From: Cymbidium sinense
Taxonomy: Eukaryota > Streptophyta > Magnoliopsida > Asparagales > Orchidaceae
Length of the DNA stretch: 64,000 bases
Assembly (NCBI GenBank): GCA_021442155.1
Contig: CM038214.1
Coordinates: forward strand, 140,220,040 to 140,284,039
Direction: 5' to 3'
Shown here: positions 22,529-34,464 of the stretch, in pieces
Numbering within the stretch: the first letter of the stretch is position 1
Layout of the letters: every line of letters starts with the position of its first letter
Notes under the pieces: model-generated
Told to the model about the DNA's origin: nothing
The model's input: only the letters and a program-made list of their open reading frames with translations
Database searches by the model: none
Made by a program: the position numbers and the translations under genes

Positions 22529-24529
22529 ACCCTCAACAACCCTAAACCCTAAACCCTAAACCCTAAACCTTAAATCAGAAACCGTAATACACTAAAACTT
22601 AAACCCTAAACCCTAAACCTTAAACTCTATCAAAAAAAAACCTTAAACCCTAAATCCTAAACTAAAACTTCAACCCTAAACCTAAAACCTAAACCCTAAA
22701 CCCTAATCCCTAAAAACCATAAACACTAAACACTAAACCCTAAACCCTAAACCCTACCCTAAACCTAAAATAAAACTTAAAACCAAAATTAAAAATAAAA
22801 TAAAATAAAATAAAACCTAAACTAAAACCTAAACTAAACCTACACTAAACCTAAACCTAAACCTAAAATAAAATAAAATAGAATATAAAAACTAAATTAA
22901 AATAAAGATAATAAAAACCTAAACTAAACTAAATAATTAAATAAACCTTTAAATAAAAAACCTAAATAAGATAAAAACTAAACCTAAAATAAAAATAAAA
23001 CAAACATCAGATAAAATAAAATAAAAACAAAATAAAAACTTAAAACTATAAAATAAATATAAAAATTAATAAAAAGTAAGACCTAAACCCTAAACTAAAA
23101 AAAACCAAAACTTAAAATAAAAATAAAATAAACCAAATAAAATAAACCTAAACTAAAGAATAAACTAAAATAAATAAACCTAAACCTAAACTAAACCAAA
23201 ATAAATAAATTAAAATAAACTAAAATCAACTAAGCCTAAAATAATACTTAAAATAAAAAACCTAAACCTAAATAATATTCATAAAAAACTAAATAAACCT
23301 AATAATAAAAACCTACACTTAAAAATAAAACAAAAAATAAATTAAAAAAACTAAACCTAAAACTAAACTTAAAAACTAAAATAAAATAAACCTAAACTAA
23401 AATAAAATACCTAAACCTAAAATAAATAAACTAAACTAAATAAAAATAAAATATACCTAAATATAACCAAAAAATAAAATAAACTAAAATAAATAAAACA
23501 TAAACTAAATAAACCTAAACCTATCGGATTACATAATTTTTTTTAACAAAAACACTAAACCCTTAACCCTACCCTAAATCATAAACCCTAAACCCTAAAC
23601 TTACAACCATAAACCCTAAACTTACAACCGTAAACCCTAAACACTAAACCCCTAAACCTACAACCCTAAATCCTAAACCTATAACCCTAAACCCTAAACA
23701 TTAAACCTTAAACCCTTAAATATCTTAAACCTTAAATTTTAAACCCTTTTCTTCTTTCTTTCAGAATCAAACTCTTGGCCATTCAGGAGAATCTGATCCG
23801 GCCAGTGCAGTGCTAAAGAAACTTTCAATGTCATGCTAGTGATAGCCTACTGCTGAATTATAGCCTAACCTATGGGGCCTTTGAAGGTATAACTAGTTCT
23901 ATTTGGGAGATATGGGCTATTAGTCAGAATTCTTTCTTCTATCGTTTCATTCCTTTTTTTATTAAAGAAAAAACTAGCACCTTGGAAGACAAAAAGTCAT
24001 TAAAACCCTAACCCTAAACTTTAAACCCTAAACTAACCCTAAACCCCAAACCCTAAACCTTAATGCCCCCTATAATCCTGAACCCTAAACCATACAACCC
24101 TAAACTCTAAACCCTAAACCATAAACCCTAAATAATAAACTCTAAATCATAAACAGTAAACCCTAAACCCTAAAAATTTAAACCCTAAACCATAAACTAT
24201 AAACCCTAAATTGAAACCCTAATCCCTAAACCCTAAACCCTAAACATTAAACCCTAAATATTAAACCCTAAACCATAAACCTTAAACCCCAAAACCCTAA
24301 ACCTTAAACCTTAACAACTAAACCTTAAAAGTCATAAACCCTAAAGCCTAAAAACTAAACCCTAAACCTTAAATCCTAAACCTTAACCCTAAACCCAAGC
24401 ATAAACTAAACCACAAACCCTCCCTAAACCCTAAACCTAAACCCAAACCCAAACTAAACTAAAGTAAATAAATTAAAAAATAAACCTAAACCTTAAAACC
24501 TAATAAACATAAACCTAAATATAACCCCT
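22529..24529 (+). repeat. CCCTAAA and AT-rich blocks, unit 1, LINE to next GRP
   Basis: CCCTAAA-rich at 22529-22760; AT-rich at 22770-23515; motif variant CTATCGGATTACATAATTTT at 23521-23540; CCCTAAA at 23560-23745; a non-repeat insert at 23750-23998; CCCTAAA-rich to 24440; then the GRP-upstream spacer (AAAGTAAATAAATTAAAAAA) at about 24460-24480. Confidence 0.9.
23750..23998. other. About 250-bp non-repetitive insert inside the array
   Basis: This stretch has balanced composition and no telomere-like units (it includes TCAGGAGAATCTGATCCGG and TATGGGGCCTTTGAAGG). It begins after a CT-rich run (TTCTTCTTTCTTTCAG, resembling a splice acceptor) and ends TTAAAGAAAAAACTAGCACC. No domain is recognisable in any frame. 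It is absent from the corresponding position of the next units. Origin unknown; possibly a small retroposed fragment. Confidence 0.5.
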
Positions 24530-25005
24530 AAGAATGGACAAAACCTTGACGATAGGAACATCGACAAGCCCAGGCACGTCTAAATCTAGGAGGTGGGAAG
24601 GCGGTTATCGTAGTGGTGATGGGGAATCTGGAGGTGCTGGTGGATATGGAGGTTGTCGTCGGAGCAATGGTGGTTATGGAGGCAAAAAGAGAGATGGAGG
24701 TTACAATCATGGTGGATATGGAGGGAGAGATCAGGGATATGATGGAGGATCCCACTACTCGAATTGCCGGGTGGTTCCAATAGGAACTGGAGAAATTGAA
24801 TAACGATTGATCCAATTTACTGCTTATGGAACTGTGTCTTTACAATAGAGATGGTTCTAGTTACCTAGAGTTTTTGATTTGCTCTATGTCTGCTCATTTT
24901 TTATCTATGTTGTCACTTGTGTCTTACAAAATCTGGTGGGTTACTTAGTTGATGAAATAAAAAAGAAGAAATGTGGAATCTGAATTTGTTCTCAATTAAA
25001 AAAAT
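24530..25005 (+). pseudogene. GRP7-like retro-fragment, copy E (longest open glycine-rich stretch)
   Basis: Here the first glutamine of NGQNLD is intact (AATGGACAAAACCTTGAC). A two-base frame change follows; the glycine-rich tail is then open from 24534 to 24803, with blocks GGYRSGDGESGGAGGYGG, RRSNGGYGG, RDGGYNHGGYGGRDQGYDGG and SHYS. These match the alternating Gly-Tyr/Arg pattern of plant GRPs. The C-terminal GGSDGNWRN is shifted out of frame (VVPIGTGEIE). The 3' UTR runs to an A-run at about 24998-25004. The 89-codon frame has no RRM and starts at an internal ATG, so it is not a real gene. It is the best copy for comparing the family. Confidence 0.87.
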
Positions 25006-27167
25006 AACCAAAAACCCTTAACACTAAACCAAAACCTGAACCCTAAACCTAAAAGCTAAACCTTAAACCCTAAACCCGAAACCCTAACCTCTAAAATCAT
25101 AAACCTATAAACCCTAAACCCTAAACTTTAAACCCTAAATCCTAAACCCTAAGCCCCAAATGCCAGACCCTAAACCCTAAATTGGAAACCCTAAATTAAC
25201 CCTAAACCCAAAATAGCTAAGGCCAAAACATAAACTAAATAGAACCTAAAAATAAAATAAATAAATAAACCTAAACCAAAATAAAATAAAAAATAAAATA
25301 AAATAAAAACATAAACTTTAACTAAAAAAGAAAATAAAATAAAGAGTAAAAAACTAAACTAAAATAAAATAAATAAAAACCTAAGCAATATTAAAAAATA
25401 AAATACCTAAATAAAATAAAAACTAAACCTAAAATAAATAAAATAAACCCGAAATAAAAACTAAATAATAACCTAAACCTAAAAAAAACCTAAAAATAAA
25501 TAAAAAAGAAACATAAATCCTAAACTAAAAAAACTTAAACTTAAAATAAAAATAAAATAAACCTAAACCTAAACTATAATAAACAAAAATAAAATAAATA
25601 AAACCTAAAATAAACTAAACTTAAACCTAAACTTAAACTAAATAAAATAAAATAAACTAGAAAAAAATTTAAACCTAAATTAAAAAATAAAACTTAAAAA
25701 TTAACCGAAAATAAAAAATTTAAACCCTAAACCTAAAAAAATAATATAGAAACCTAAACTAAAACCTAAAAATAAAAAATATAACCTAAACCTAAAAATA
25801 AAATAAAAATAATACTATCTTTTAACCTAAACTTAACATAAAATTAAAAAATAAACTAAAATAAGAAACCTAAACTAAATTAAATAAACCTAACATAAAT
25901 AAACTAAACTAAATAAAAATAAAAATAAAAATAAAAATAATATAATATAAATAAACAAAAATAAATAAAAAATAAACTATATTAACCTAAACGTACTAGT
26001 TTACTTAATTAAAAAATAAAATAAAATAAATAAATTTTTTTTAAAAAATCCCTAACATTAAACGCTAAACCCTAAAACCATAAACCCTAAACCTAAAAAT
26101 AAAATAAAATAAAAAATAAAAACTAAATTAAAATAAAATAAATAAAAACCTAAACTAAATTAAAAAAATAAATCTGAAAATAAAAAAACTAAATAAAATA
26201 AAAACTATATGTAAAATAAAAATAAAATAAGCCTAAAAAAATAAAATTAGATAAAAACTAAATACAAACCTAAACCTAAAAAAACAAACCTAAAAATAAA
26301 TAAAAAGTAAACTTAAACTCTAAATTAAAAATAAAACCTAAACTTAAAATAAACAAAGTAAAATAAACCTAAATCTAAACTTAAATAAGAAATACCTAAA
26401 CCTTAACCTAAAATAAACTAAACCTAAACCCTAAACTAAATAAACTAAAATAAACTAAAAATAAACTTAAACCTAAACTAAGAATAAAACCTAAAAATTA
26501 ACCTAAAATAAAAACCAAAAACCTAAACCTAAAAAAATAAACTAAAAACTTAACATAAACCTTAAAAAAAAACCTAAACCAAAAAAATTAAATGAAAATA
26601 AAATTTTAAAAAAAAACATAAACCTAAAATGTAAAAAAGAAAAAAACTAAAATAAAAAACCTAAACTAAAATAAATAAACCTAAATAAATAAACTAAACT
26701 AAAGAAAAATAAAAAAAATAAATAAAATAAAAAATAAAATGAACTAAAATAAATTAAAATGCTAAAAATATACTAAACAGTTTAGGCTTGGTTTTTTAAA
26801 GAAAACCCTAAATCCTAAAAAATAAACCCTAAACCTTAAAAAACTAGGCCTTAAATCCTACCAACCTACCTAAACCTAAACCATAAAGATCTTAAACTAA
26901 AGCCATGACCATGAGCCTAAACTGGCCACCTAAAGCCCCTAAATTAACCTTAGCCAACCCCTGAGACCCTATATAAACCCTACTATCCCTGCTAAAACCC
27001 TAAACCCTGAGCCATACCCCTACTAAACCATAAACCCTGACCATAAACTAAACCACTAACTCTAAATCCTAAACCAAACCCTAAACCCTAAACCCTAAAC
27101 CCTAAAGCATTAACCCTACCCTAAACCCTATAAACCCTAAACCACCCTAAATCCTAAACCCTAAACT
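25006..27167 (+). repeat. CCCTAAA and AT-rich blocks, unit 2, GRP to LINE
   Basis: CCCTAAA-rich at 25006-25215; AT-rich at 25220-25985; motif at 25991-26010; a very short CCCTAAA stretch (26040-26095); AT-rich at 26095-26765; weak motif near 26773; CCCTAAA at 26800-27167. The last block contains substitutions such as CCTGAG and CTGGCC (26900-27060). Confidence 0.9.
25991..26010 (+). repeat. Conserved array-junction motif
   Basis: ACGTACTAGTTTACTTAATT followed by an A-rich run; the exact reverse-strand counterpart at 2364-2383 differs at one position in the core. Confidence 0.78.
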
Positions 27168-28788
27168 TATTTTTTTTTTTAACTTGGGTTTTGTTTTATC
27201 TCTTACTTTTTTGTTTGGCTTAGTGATTGCTCAGTGGTGCCTTTTTTATCTTTTTTTAGGGTTTGCTTGGTTTTGGCTAGTGGTTGCTATCTTCTCTACC
27301 TTATTACTCTGGTTGCTAGTGGATGAGATGGTTTCTGCTCTAGCTTTATTCTATTTTCTGCACCGATTGGTTTATTATCTCTCTTCTTGAACTTGAATTA
27401 CTTTTTGCTGGTTTATCATGGTTGGATGGGTGGCCTTCCTAATGGGAACTATTATTGGTTCCATTTCCAGGCCTTCTTTTGTAGAATTTCTTGGCTGCTT
27501 TTTTGGGGGTTGCCTCCAAGTTCCTTATTATTTTTTGTTGGATCCTTCTTTTTCTTTGGTTTTGTGTTTACTTATTCTCTTGGGATAAACCTCTGTTGGG
27601 TACATTATTTGTAGCACATTTTATGTTATTATTATGCTTCTTGTTGGGTTAGTCTTAGTAGAAAACCAATAAAGCACCATTAAAAATATCCATTTTCTAG
27701 CTATTGTTGCTGTGGCCTTTCTATGGTGGTTGTGCTTCTTTTAGACCTCATGTTGTGTGGTGCTTTGTTGGTTTTCTGCTTTTCCTTGGTTGCTGGGGAT
27801 GCTTCTTTTATTGGTTACTTATGATGGGCTATTCTCTGGTGATTGCCTTATGGCTATTTTACTAAGTTGGTTTGGTTGAAGGACTTTTAATTGTCCTTAG
27901 AATCTTAGTTGGTTAATTTTTTCCTTTTGTTGGTTGTTTCTCTATTAATTGGCATGGGTTTAGTGCTTGCTGATGGCTAGTTTTGGTTTTCCCTAGTTTG
28001 GAGCTTGGATGGGTATTTAAAAAATGGCTATTGTTGGTGTTCTGATTTTGTTCTAGCCCCTCTCTGGATTATTGTGATTAGTTTATTGTGGTTTTTGATT
28101 GGTGGTTTGCCTGCTAGCTAGTTGCTAGTCGATTGCTCTTTATTTAATGGTAGAGGATCTTAAACTCTATGAACTACTAGCCTTGGATGTTTGCTTGTAT
28201 CAAGTATGCTGGCTATGATGGCTTTGATGCTACTCGCCTCTTTTCTCTAGTTGGTAGCATTACATAGGATTGTAACCATTCTTTATGAAGTTTGGATGCT
28301 CATATGTATTCTTTCCCCTTGAGCTAATCCTAACTAAGCATGAGCCTACTCTTTCTCATCTCTCTCTCCTTTTCCTCTCTTTATCCTTATCCTTTTTAGC
28401 TATGACTTTTGCCTTTGTAGCATTTTGCACATTTCTTTTACAGGTTGGAACTTTACAAATGGAATGGTTGTTACTCAGTCAACCCAAGTGTTGTTGTTGT
28501 TGATCTTGCTTATCTTATTTTCTCAAAGGAATCATGAACTGCTTGGTTCTCATCCTTTTATTATTTTTAGGATTTGTTTTAGTATTACTTTGTGTCTTTT
28601 TCTCTTATGCTTTTTAGCTATTGTATTTGCTCTTTTGCTTTCTTTACTATTTCTAGTGTACTTAGATAGGTGTTTAGCTCTTTAGGCTTCTTATTGCTCT
28701 AAGAGTAGTTGAATTTTAGAGCTTTGCCCTGTTAATGACATTGTATCTTTTCCATTTATCATAATAAATTCTAACTTTCCTGAAAAAA
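27168..28788 (+). mobile_element. LINE 3' UTR fragment, unit 2
   Basis: It starts at a T-run after CCTAAACTTATTTT, the same join seen at 32763, which shows that both copies come from one ancestral junction. The G/T-rich body ends in TTGAATTTTAGAGCTTTGCC, ATGACATTGTA, AATAAATTCTAACTTTCC and an A-rich tail (GAAAAAACAAATCC). A short A-rich word group (27659-27692) without counterpart in the other copies interrupts it. No ORF2 sequence is present. Confidence 0.8.
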
Positions 28789-30642
28789 CAAATCCTAAAT
28801 CATAAACAACCCTAAACCATAAAACCTAAACCCTAAATCCTAAACCCTAAACCCTAAACCCTAAACCCAAACCCTAAACCCGAAACCCTAAACCCTAAAC
28901 TAAACTAACCTAAACCCCCTAAATAGCTAAAACCTAAACCTAAACTAAATAAAAAAAAAAATAAATAAATAAAAATAAACCAAAATAAAATAATAAAATA
29001 AAATAAAACTAAAAAACCTAAACCTATAAACCTAATAAAATAAGAAATGAAATAAAAAAATAAATAAACTAAACTAAAATTAAAACATTACTAAAATAAA
29101 ATTAAACCTAAAATAAAATAAAATAAACTAAATAAAATTGAACCTAAAAATAAACACAAAATCTAAAATAATACCAAAGCCTAAACCATAAAAATGTAAC
29201 CCAAACCAAACCTAAACCCTAAACTCCTAAACCCTAAACCCTAAACCCTATTAAACCCCTAAACCATAAACCCTAAACCCTAAACCCTAAATCCTAACTC
29301 TCTTAAAATAAACTGATCACAAACCATGACCAATCCTAAACCCTACCATACTCTAAACTAAAACCTAAACCCTAAAAACCCTAAACCCCCAAACACTAAA
29401 CCTAAACACTCCACTAAACCCTAAACCCTAAACCAGACCATAAATAAATCCTACCACCCTAACCTATATAAAGAAAATAAAATAAAATAAAAGCCTAAAC
29501 TAAAACTTAAACCTAAAAATAAAAATAAAATAAAATAAAAAATAAAAAACTAAACTAAAATAAATAAAATAAAACCAACTAAAGAGAATAAAATAAAAAA
29601 TAATAAAAAACCTAAATAAAATAAAAACAAAACTTAAAATAAAAATAAATAAATTTAAGATAAAATAAAATAAAAACTAAATAAAAATTTTAACCTAAAA
29701 ATAAACTTAAAAATAGAGCTTAAACATAAATAAATAAGAACACCTAAACCCTAAACTAAAAAAATACCTAAACCTAAAATAAAACTAAAATAAACAAAAT
29801 ATAATAAACCTAAACCTAAATTAAAATAATCTAAAATAAAATAAATAAAACCTAAACCTAAAACCTAAACCTAAACTTAAACTAAATTAAAAAAAATAAA
29901 CCTACACTAAAATATATAAACCTAAAATAAATAAATAAACTAAATAAATATAAAATATAAAAAATATAATAAAATAAATAAATAAATAAATAAAATAAAG
30001 TAAATAAACCTAAAATTGTCTTTAAAACCCTAAACCCTAACATAAAACCCCAAATATTAAACCCTAAATCCTAAACCCTAAACCCTAAACTCCTAAACCT
30101 AAACCTACCTAAACCCTAAACCCCAAACCCAGACCTAAACTCTTGAGCCTTCCACCTAAACTGACTCTAAACTACTAAACCTGACACTGAGCCCTGGGCC
30201 CTACTAATACCTACCAAAACCCTAAACCCAGGCCATACCACTGGCTCCTAGGCCATAAACCCTAAACCTGACCTTCACCCCCAAACCCTGTGATGGCCTT
30301 AACTACCTGGGCCTGACCATCACCTGCCTGACCTTAAAGGCCACCCAACCTTTCCCTCCCAACCCACCACAGGCCTTAAACCCTGACCCTGGGCCCTACT
30401 CCCCCTGGCCCTGTTTAAACCTCCTCCCTAAACCTCCACACCTCCTGGGCCTTAAGCATAAATCTCCCACTGAAATCCTTCACAAACCCTGACCCTAAAC
30501 CCCAAATGCTACTAATTAACTAAATAACTTAAAAATAAACCTAATCCCTAATACCCTAAATAAACACCTAAACCTAAAGCAACTAAATAAATTAAAAAAT
30601 AAACCCAAACATTATAACTTAATAAAGCGCTATACCTATAAC
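28789..30642 (+). repeat. CCCTAAA and AT-rich blocks, unit 2, LINE to next GRP
   Basis: CCCTAAA at 28789-28920; AT-rich at 28930-29190; CCCTAAA at 29200-29470; AT-rich at 29470-30010; then CCCTAAA at 30020-30540. The last block contains a strongly altered patch at 30130-30480 with CCTGGGCC, CTGACC and CCTCCC words. The GRP-upstream spacer (AAAGCAACTAAATAAATTAA) is at 30577-30596. Confidence 0.88.
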
Positions 30643-31095
30643 TAGAATGGAACACCTGAGAACATCCCTCTAGATCTAGATATGGCGGTGGAGGTGAAGC
30701 CCAAGGCAGCAATTTTCATAGTGGTGGTGGGGGATCTAGAGGTGGTGGTCAGATTAGTGGTGGTTATGGAGGGGGGAAGAGTGACGGAGGTTATAACTAT
30801 TGTGGTGGTGAAGGGAGAGATCGGGGATATGATGGTGGATCCCACTACTAGAGTGGCTGGGGTGGTTCTAATGGGAACTGGAGAAAGTGAAGATCAACCA
30901 ATCTGATCTGATGCTTATGGAATGGTGTCTTTATATTAGAGATGATTCTAGTTATCTAGGGTTTTTGATTTTGCTCTATACGGGCTCATTTTCAATCTAC
31001 ATTTTTGCTTGTGTCTTACAAACTTGGTGGGTTACTTGGTTGATGAAATCGAAAAGAAGAATGTTTAATCTAAATTTCTTCTCTATTGGAAAAAA
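30643..31095 (+). pseudogene. GRP7-like retro-fragment, copy F (deletion at 5' end)
   Basis: The RRM remnant is reduced: after AGAATGG only GAACATC.. and SRSR-YGGGG remain, so about 30 bp of the NLDGRNITVNQAQ region are rearranged or deleted. The glycine-rich tail follows with the usual GGGGSRGGG and GGYGG words (30729-30775) in a frame different from the start. The C-terminus SHY-stop-SGWGGSNGNWRK is readable (30840-30889), with a TAG inside it. The 3' UTR ends with TTGGAAAAAACC at about 31095. Valine-rich open frames in this copy are out of register. Confidence 0.83.
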
Positions 31096-32762
31096 CCAAA
31101 AACCAAAAACCCTAAACTAAAACCTGAACCCTAAACCTAAAACTAAACTCCAAACCCTAATCCCTAAACCCTAAACCCTAATACCATAAACCCTAAACCC
31201 TAAACCCTAAAATTGAAACCTAAACCCTACTAAACCTCCCAAAACTTACCAACTAATCCCTAATAAATCTAAACCTAAAACTTAAAACCTAAACTAAAAA
31301 AACTTAAAAAATAAAATAAAATATAAAATAAATAAATAAAATAATAAAATAAAATAAAATCTTAAACTAAACCTAAACCTAAACCTAAAACAAAATAAAT
31401 AAAATTAAAAAAACTAAAATAAAATAAATAAAACTAAACTAAAACCTAAACATAAACCTAAACCTAAAATAACTAAAATATAAAACCTAAATTAAAATAA
31501 ATAAACCTAAAATAAATAAAATAAACTAAATAAAAATACAAATAAACTTAAATAAAAAAATAAACTAAAATAAATAAATAATAAACTAAATAAACCAAAA
31601 CCTATAAGTTTACCTAATATTAAAAAAATAAAAAAATAATTAAAAAAAATAAAATAAAAATAAAAAAACCCTAACTCAAACAATAAACCCCAATAAACTA
31701 AAACCAAACCCTAAACTAACCCTAAACCCTGATCCTCTAACCTACAACCCTAAACCCTAAACCATAAACCCCAAACTAAAAAAACAACCCTAAACTCTAA
31801 AACCTTGAGCTAAACCTAAAATAAATAAACCTAAAATAAAAAAAATAAAATAAATTAAAGTAAATAAAATAAAAAACCTAAACTAAAACCAAAACTAAAC
31901 CTAAACTAAACCTAAAGCTATAAAAATTAAAAAATAAAACTAAACTAAAATATAATAAATAAAACCTAAATTAAAGTAAAATTAAATAAACCTAAAACTA
32001 AAAAATCTAAATAAAATAAAAATTAAACATAAAATAAAATAAAATAAACCTATAATAAAATAAAATAAAAACTAAATAAAATCCAAATCTACAAAATAAA
32101 CCAAAATAAAAAAAATAAATAAATAAACCTAAAACCTAAACTAAAAAAAAAAAATAAAATAAAACAAACAAAATAAACCTAAACCTAAACTAGAATAAAT
32201 TAAACTAAAATAATTAAAATCTTAACTGAACCTAAAACTAAAACTAACTAAATAAAATAAACCTAAACTAAAATAAATAACTTTAAAATTCAACAAAAAA
32301 TAAACCTAAAATCCTAAAACTTAAACCTAAAAATAAAAAACCTAAACATAAATAAAAAAAATAAGATAAACCTTTAAAATAAAATAAATAAAATAAGCTA
32401 AAAATAAACATAAACCTAAACCTAAAATAAAATAAACTAAACTAAATAAATAAATAAACTAAATAAAATAAAATAAACCTAAATAAAATAAAAATAAAAT
32501 AAAATAAAATAAATAAAAATAAATTAAATAAACATAAACCTGGGTTTACATAATTTAAAAAAAACCCTAAACCTAAAATAAATAAACCTAAACCCTAAAC
32601 CCTACACTAAATCCTAAACCCTAACCCTACACTACTAAACCCCTAAACCTTAAACCCTACCCCCCTAACCCTAAACCCTTAAACCTAAACCCTACCTCCC
32701 CTAAACCCTCACAAAGCCCACAAACTCTAAACATACCCCACCATAAACCTTAAGCCTTAAAC
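31096..32762 (+). repeat. CCCTAAA and AT-rich blocks, unit 3, GRP to LINE
   Basis: CCCTAAA at 31096-31260; AT-rich at 31270-31600; motif at 31601-31620; CCCTAAA at 31665-31805; AT-rich at 31810-32535; motif variant GGGTTTACATAATTT at 32542-32556; CCCTAAA at 32565-32762. The layout repeats that of units 1 and 2. Confidence 0.9.
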
Positions 32763-34387
32763 TTATTTTCACTTTTTGGCCTAAGCTGGGATATGTTTTT
32801 GACCTCTTGCTTTTGGGTTGGCCTGGTGGTTGCTACCTAGTGGTTGCTATTTTTTCAACCTTGGTTGGCTTTATTTTTATTATCTATTGGTATATCTTCT
32901 GCCTTGTTACTCTCTAGTTGCTTATGGATGAGATGGTTTTACTAGCTTTATTAAGTTTTCTACTACTTGGTTTGTTGGCTTTCTATTGAACTCAAATTAT
33001 TTTTCCTAGTTTTCATGGTTGGATGGGTGGCCTTCATAATGGGAGTACTATTGGTTGTTCTCCTTCTTTTAATTTCACACTTTTTGGGGGTTGCCTCTGA
33101 GTTCCTTGTTGTTTATTGTTGGATCCATCTTTTGCCTTGATTTTATGTTTACTTTTTCTCCTGGGATTAGCCTCTATTGGGTGTGCTATTTACACATTTT
33201 ATGTTGTTATTATGCTTCCTGTTGGCTTAGTCTTTGTTATTGGGGAAGTTTGGTTTTTCGGTTGATCCTGGCTAGCTACTGTTGTTGCCTTTCTATGGTA
33301 GTTGTGCTTCTTTTAGACCTCTGTTGTGTGGTGCTTTGCTGGTTTTCTACTTTTCCTTAGCTGGTGGAGATATTTCCTTTGTTGCTTACTTATGATGGGT
33401 TGTTCTCTGGTGGTTAGCTTATGATTATTTTACTTAGCTTGTTCAGTTGTAAGACTTTTAGTAGTCTTTGGAATCTTGGTTGGTTAATTTTTTCCTTGTT
33501 GGTCTTTCCTTCTTCTTGGACAATTTGTTGGGGCCTTTTGTTGTGCTAGCTGAACCATTGTTGATCCTTTTGGATTGGACTTTTTGGTTTCTAGTGGTTG
33601 GTAGCTTTGGCCCCTTTTGTATGGCCATTTTATCTTAGTGATTTACATTGGTATAGCTTATGTTTCCATCAGTTGATGTTATCATTTTTGAGATGTTTAA
33701 TCATTTGTGGTTTTCACCTAGTTTGGCTTGGTATGCTACTTGTTGGGACTTTGGCTTGAGGGCTCCTATCTTAGTTTTTTTGGCTATTTCTATGTTAATT
33801 GGCATGGGTCTGGTGCTTGTTGATGGCAGGTTCTAGTTTTCTCGGATTTAGAGCTTGGATGGGTATTTGGATAATGGTTGTTGTTGGTGTTCTGACTTTG
33901 TTCTAGCCTCTCTCTAAGTTCAGATTATTCTATTATGGTTTTGTTTATTGGTTCTAGTTAGTTGGTTGCACTTTGTTTAATGGTGCTAGAACTCTCACTA
34001 TTTGCTTGGGATGGTTTGCTTGTCGGTATGTTAGCTATGATGGCTTTGATCTCTCTCTCTGGTTGGTAGCATTACATATGATTGTAACCCTTCTTATGAA
34101 GTTTGGATGCTAATATGTATTATTGCCCCTTGAGATGATCCTATTGAGCACGGTGAGTCACTATAGCACTAAGAGGGAGGGGTGGGGTGAATTGGGTGAT
34201 ATTAAAAATTTTAAAAGTTAAATCTTAAATTTTAATTTTTAGTAGAAAATTAATTTTTGATTTTATAATGATAAAATACAATTCTTAATGCAAAAAATAA
34301 AATAAAAGTACAGTAATGTAAAGAGAGACAATAGGCACATAATTTTTATGTGGTTCAGCCAAACCCCAAAACTAGCCTACGTCCATG

Positions 34388-34407
34388 CCTAGCCACCCTT
34401 GGCTAGG
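34388..34407. repeat. Perfect 8-bp inverted repeat with 4-bp loop
   Basis: CCTAGCCA, loop CCCT, then TGGCTAGG. It lies near the left end of the 2.5-kb insertion. Confidence 0.9.
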
Positions 34408-34438
34408 AATCCACTAAATGAAAAATTGCTTACAAATA

Positions 34439-34464
34439 GTACTCTCCTATAACGGGGAGAGTAC
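34439..34464. repeat. Perfect 9-bp inverted repeat with 8-bp loop
   Basis: GTACTCTCC and GGAGAGTAC flank TATAACGG. A weaker copy of the same pattern (TTCTCC.. GGGGTGAGTAC) follows at about 34484-34507. Confidence 0.88.

Noticed and set aside
24534..24803. A possible small functional glycine-rich protein gene
   Set aside because: The frame starts at an internal ATG, lacks the RRM, loses the C-terminus by frameshift and lies at the same truncation point as seven other copies. No promoter is visible.
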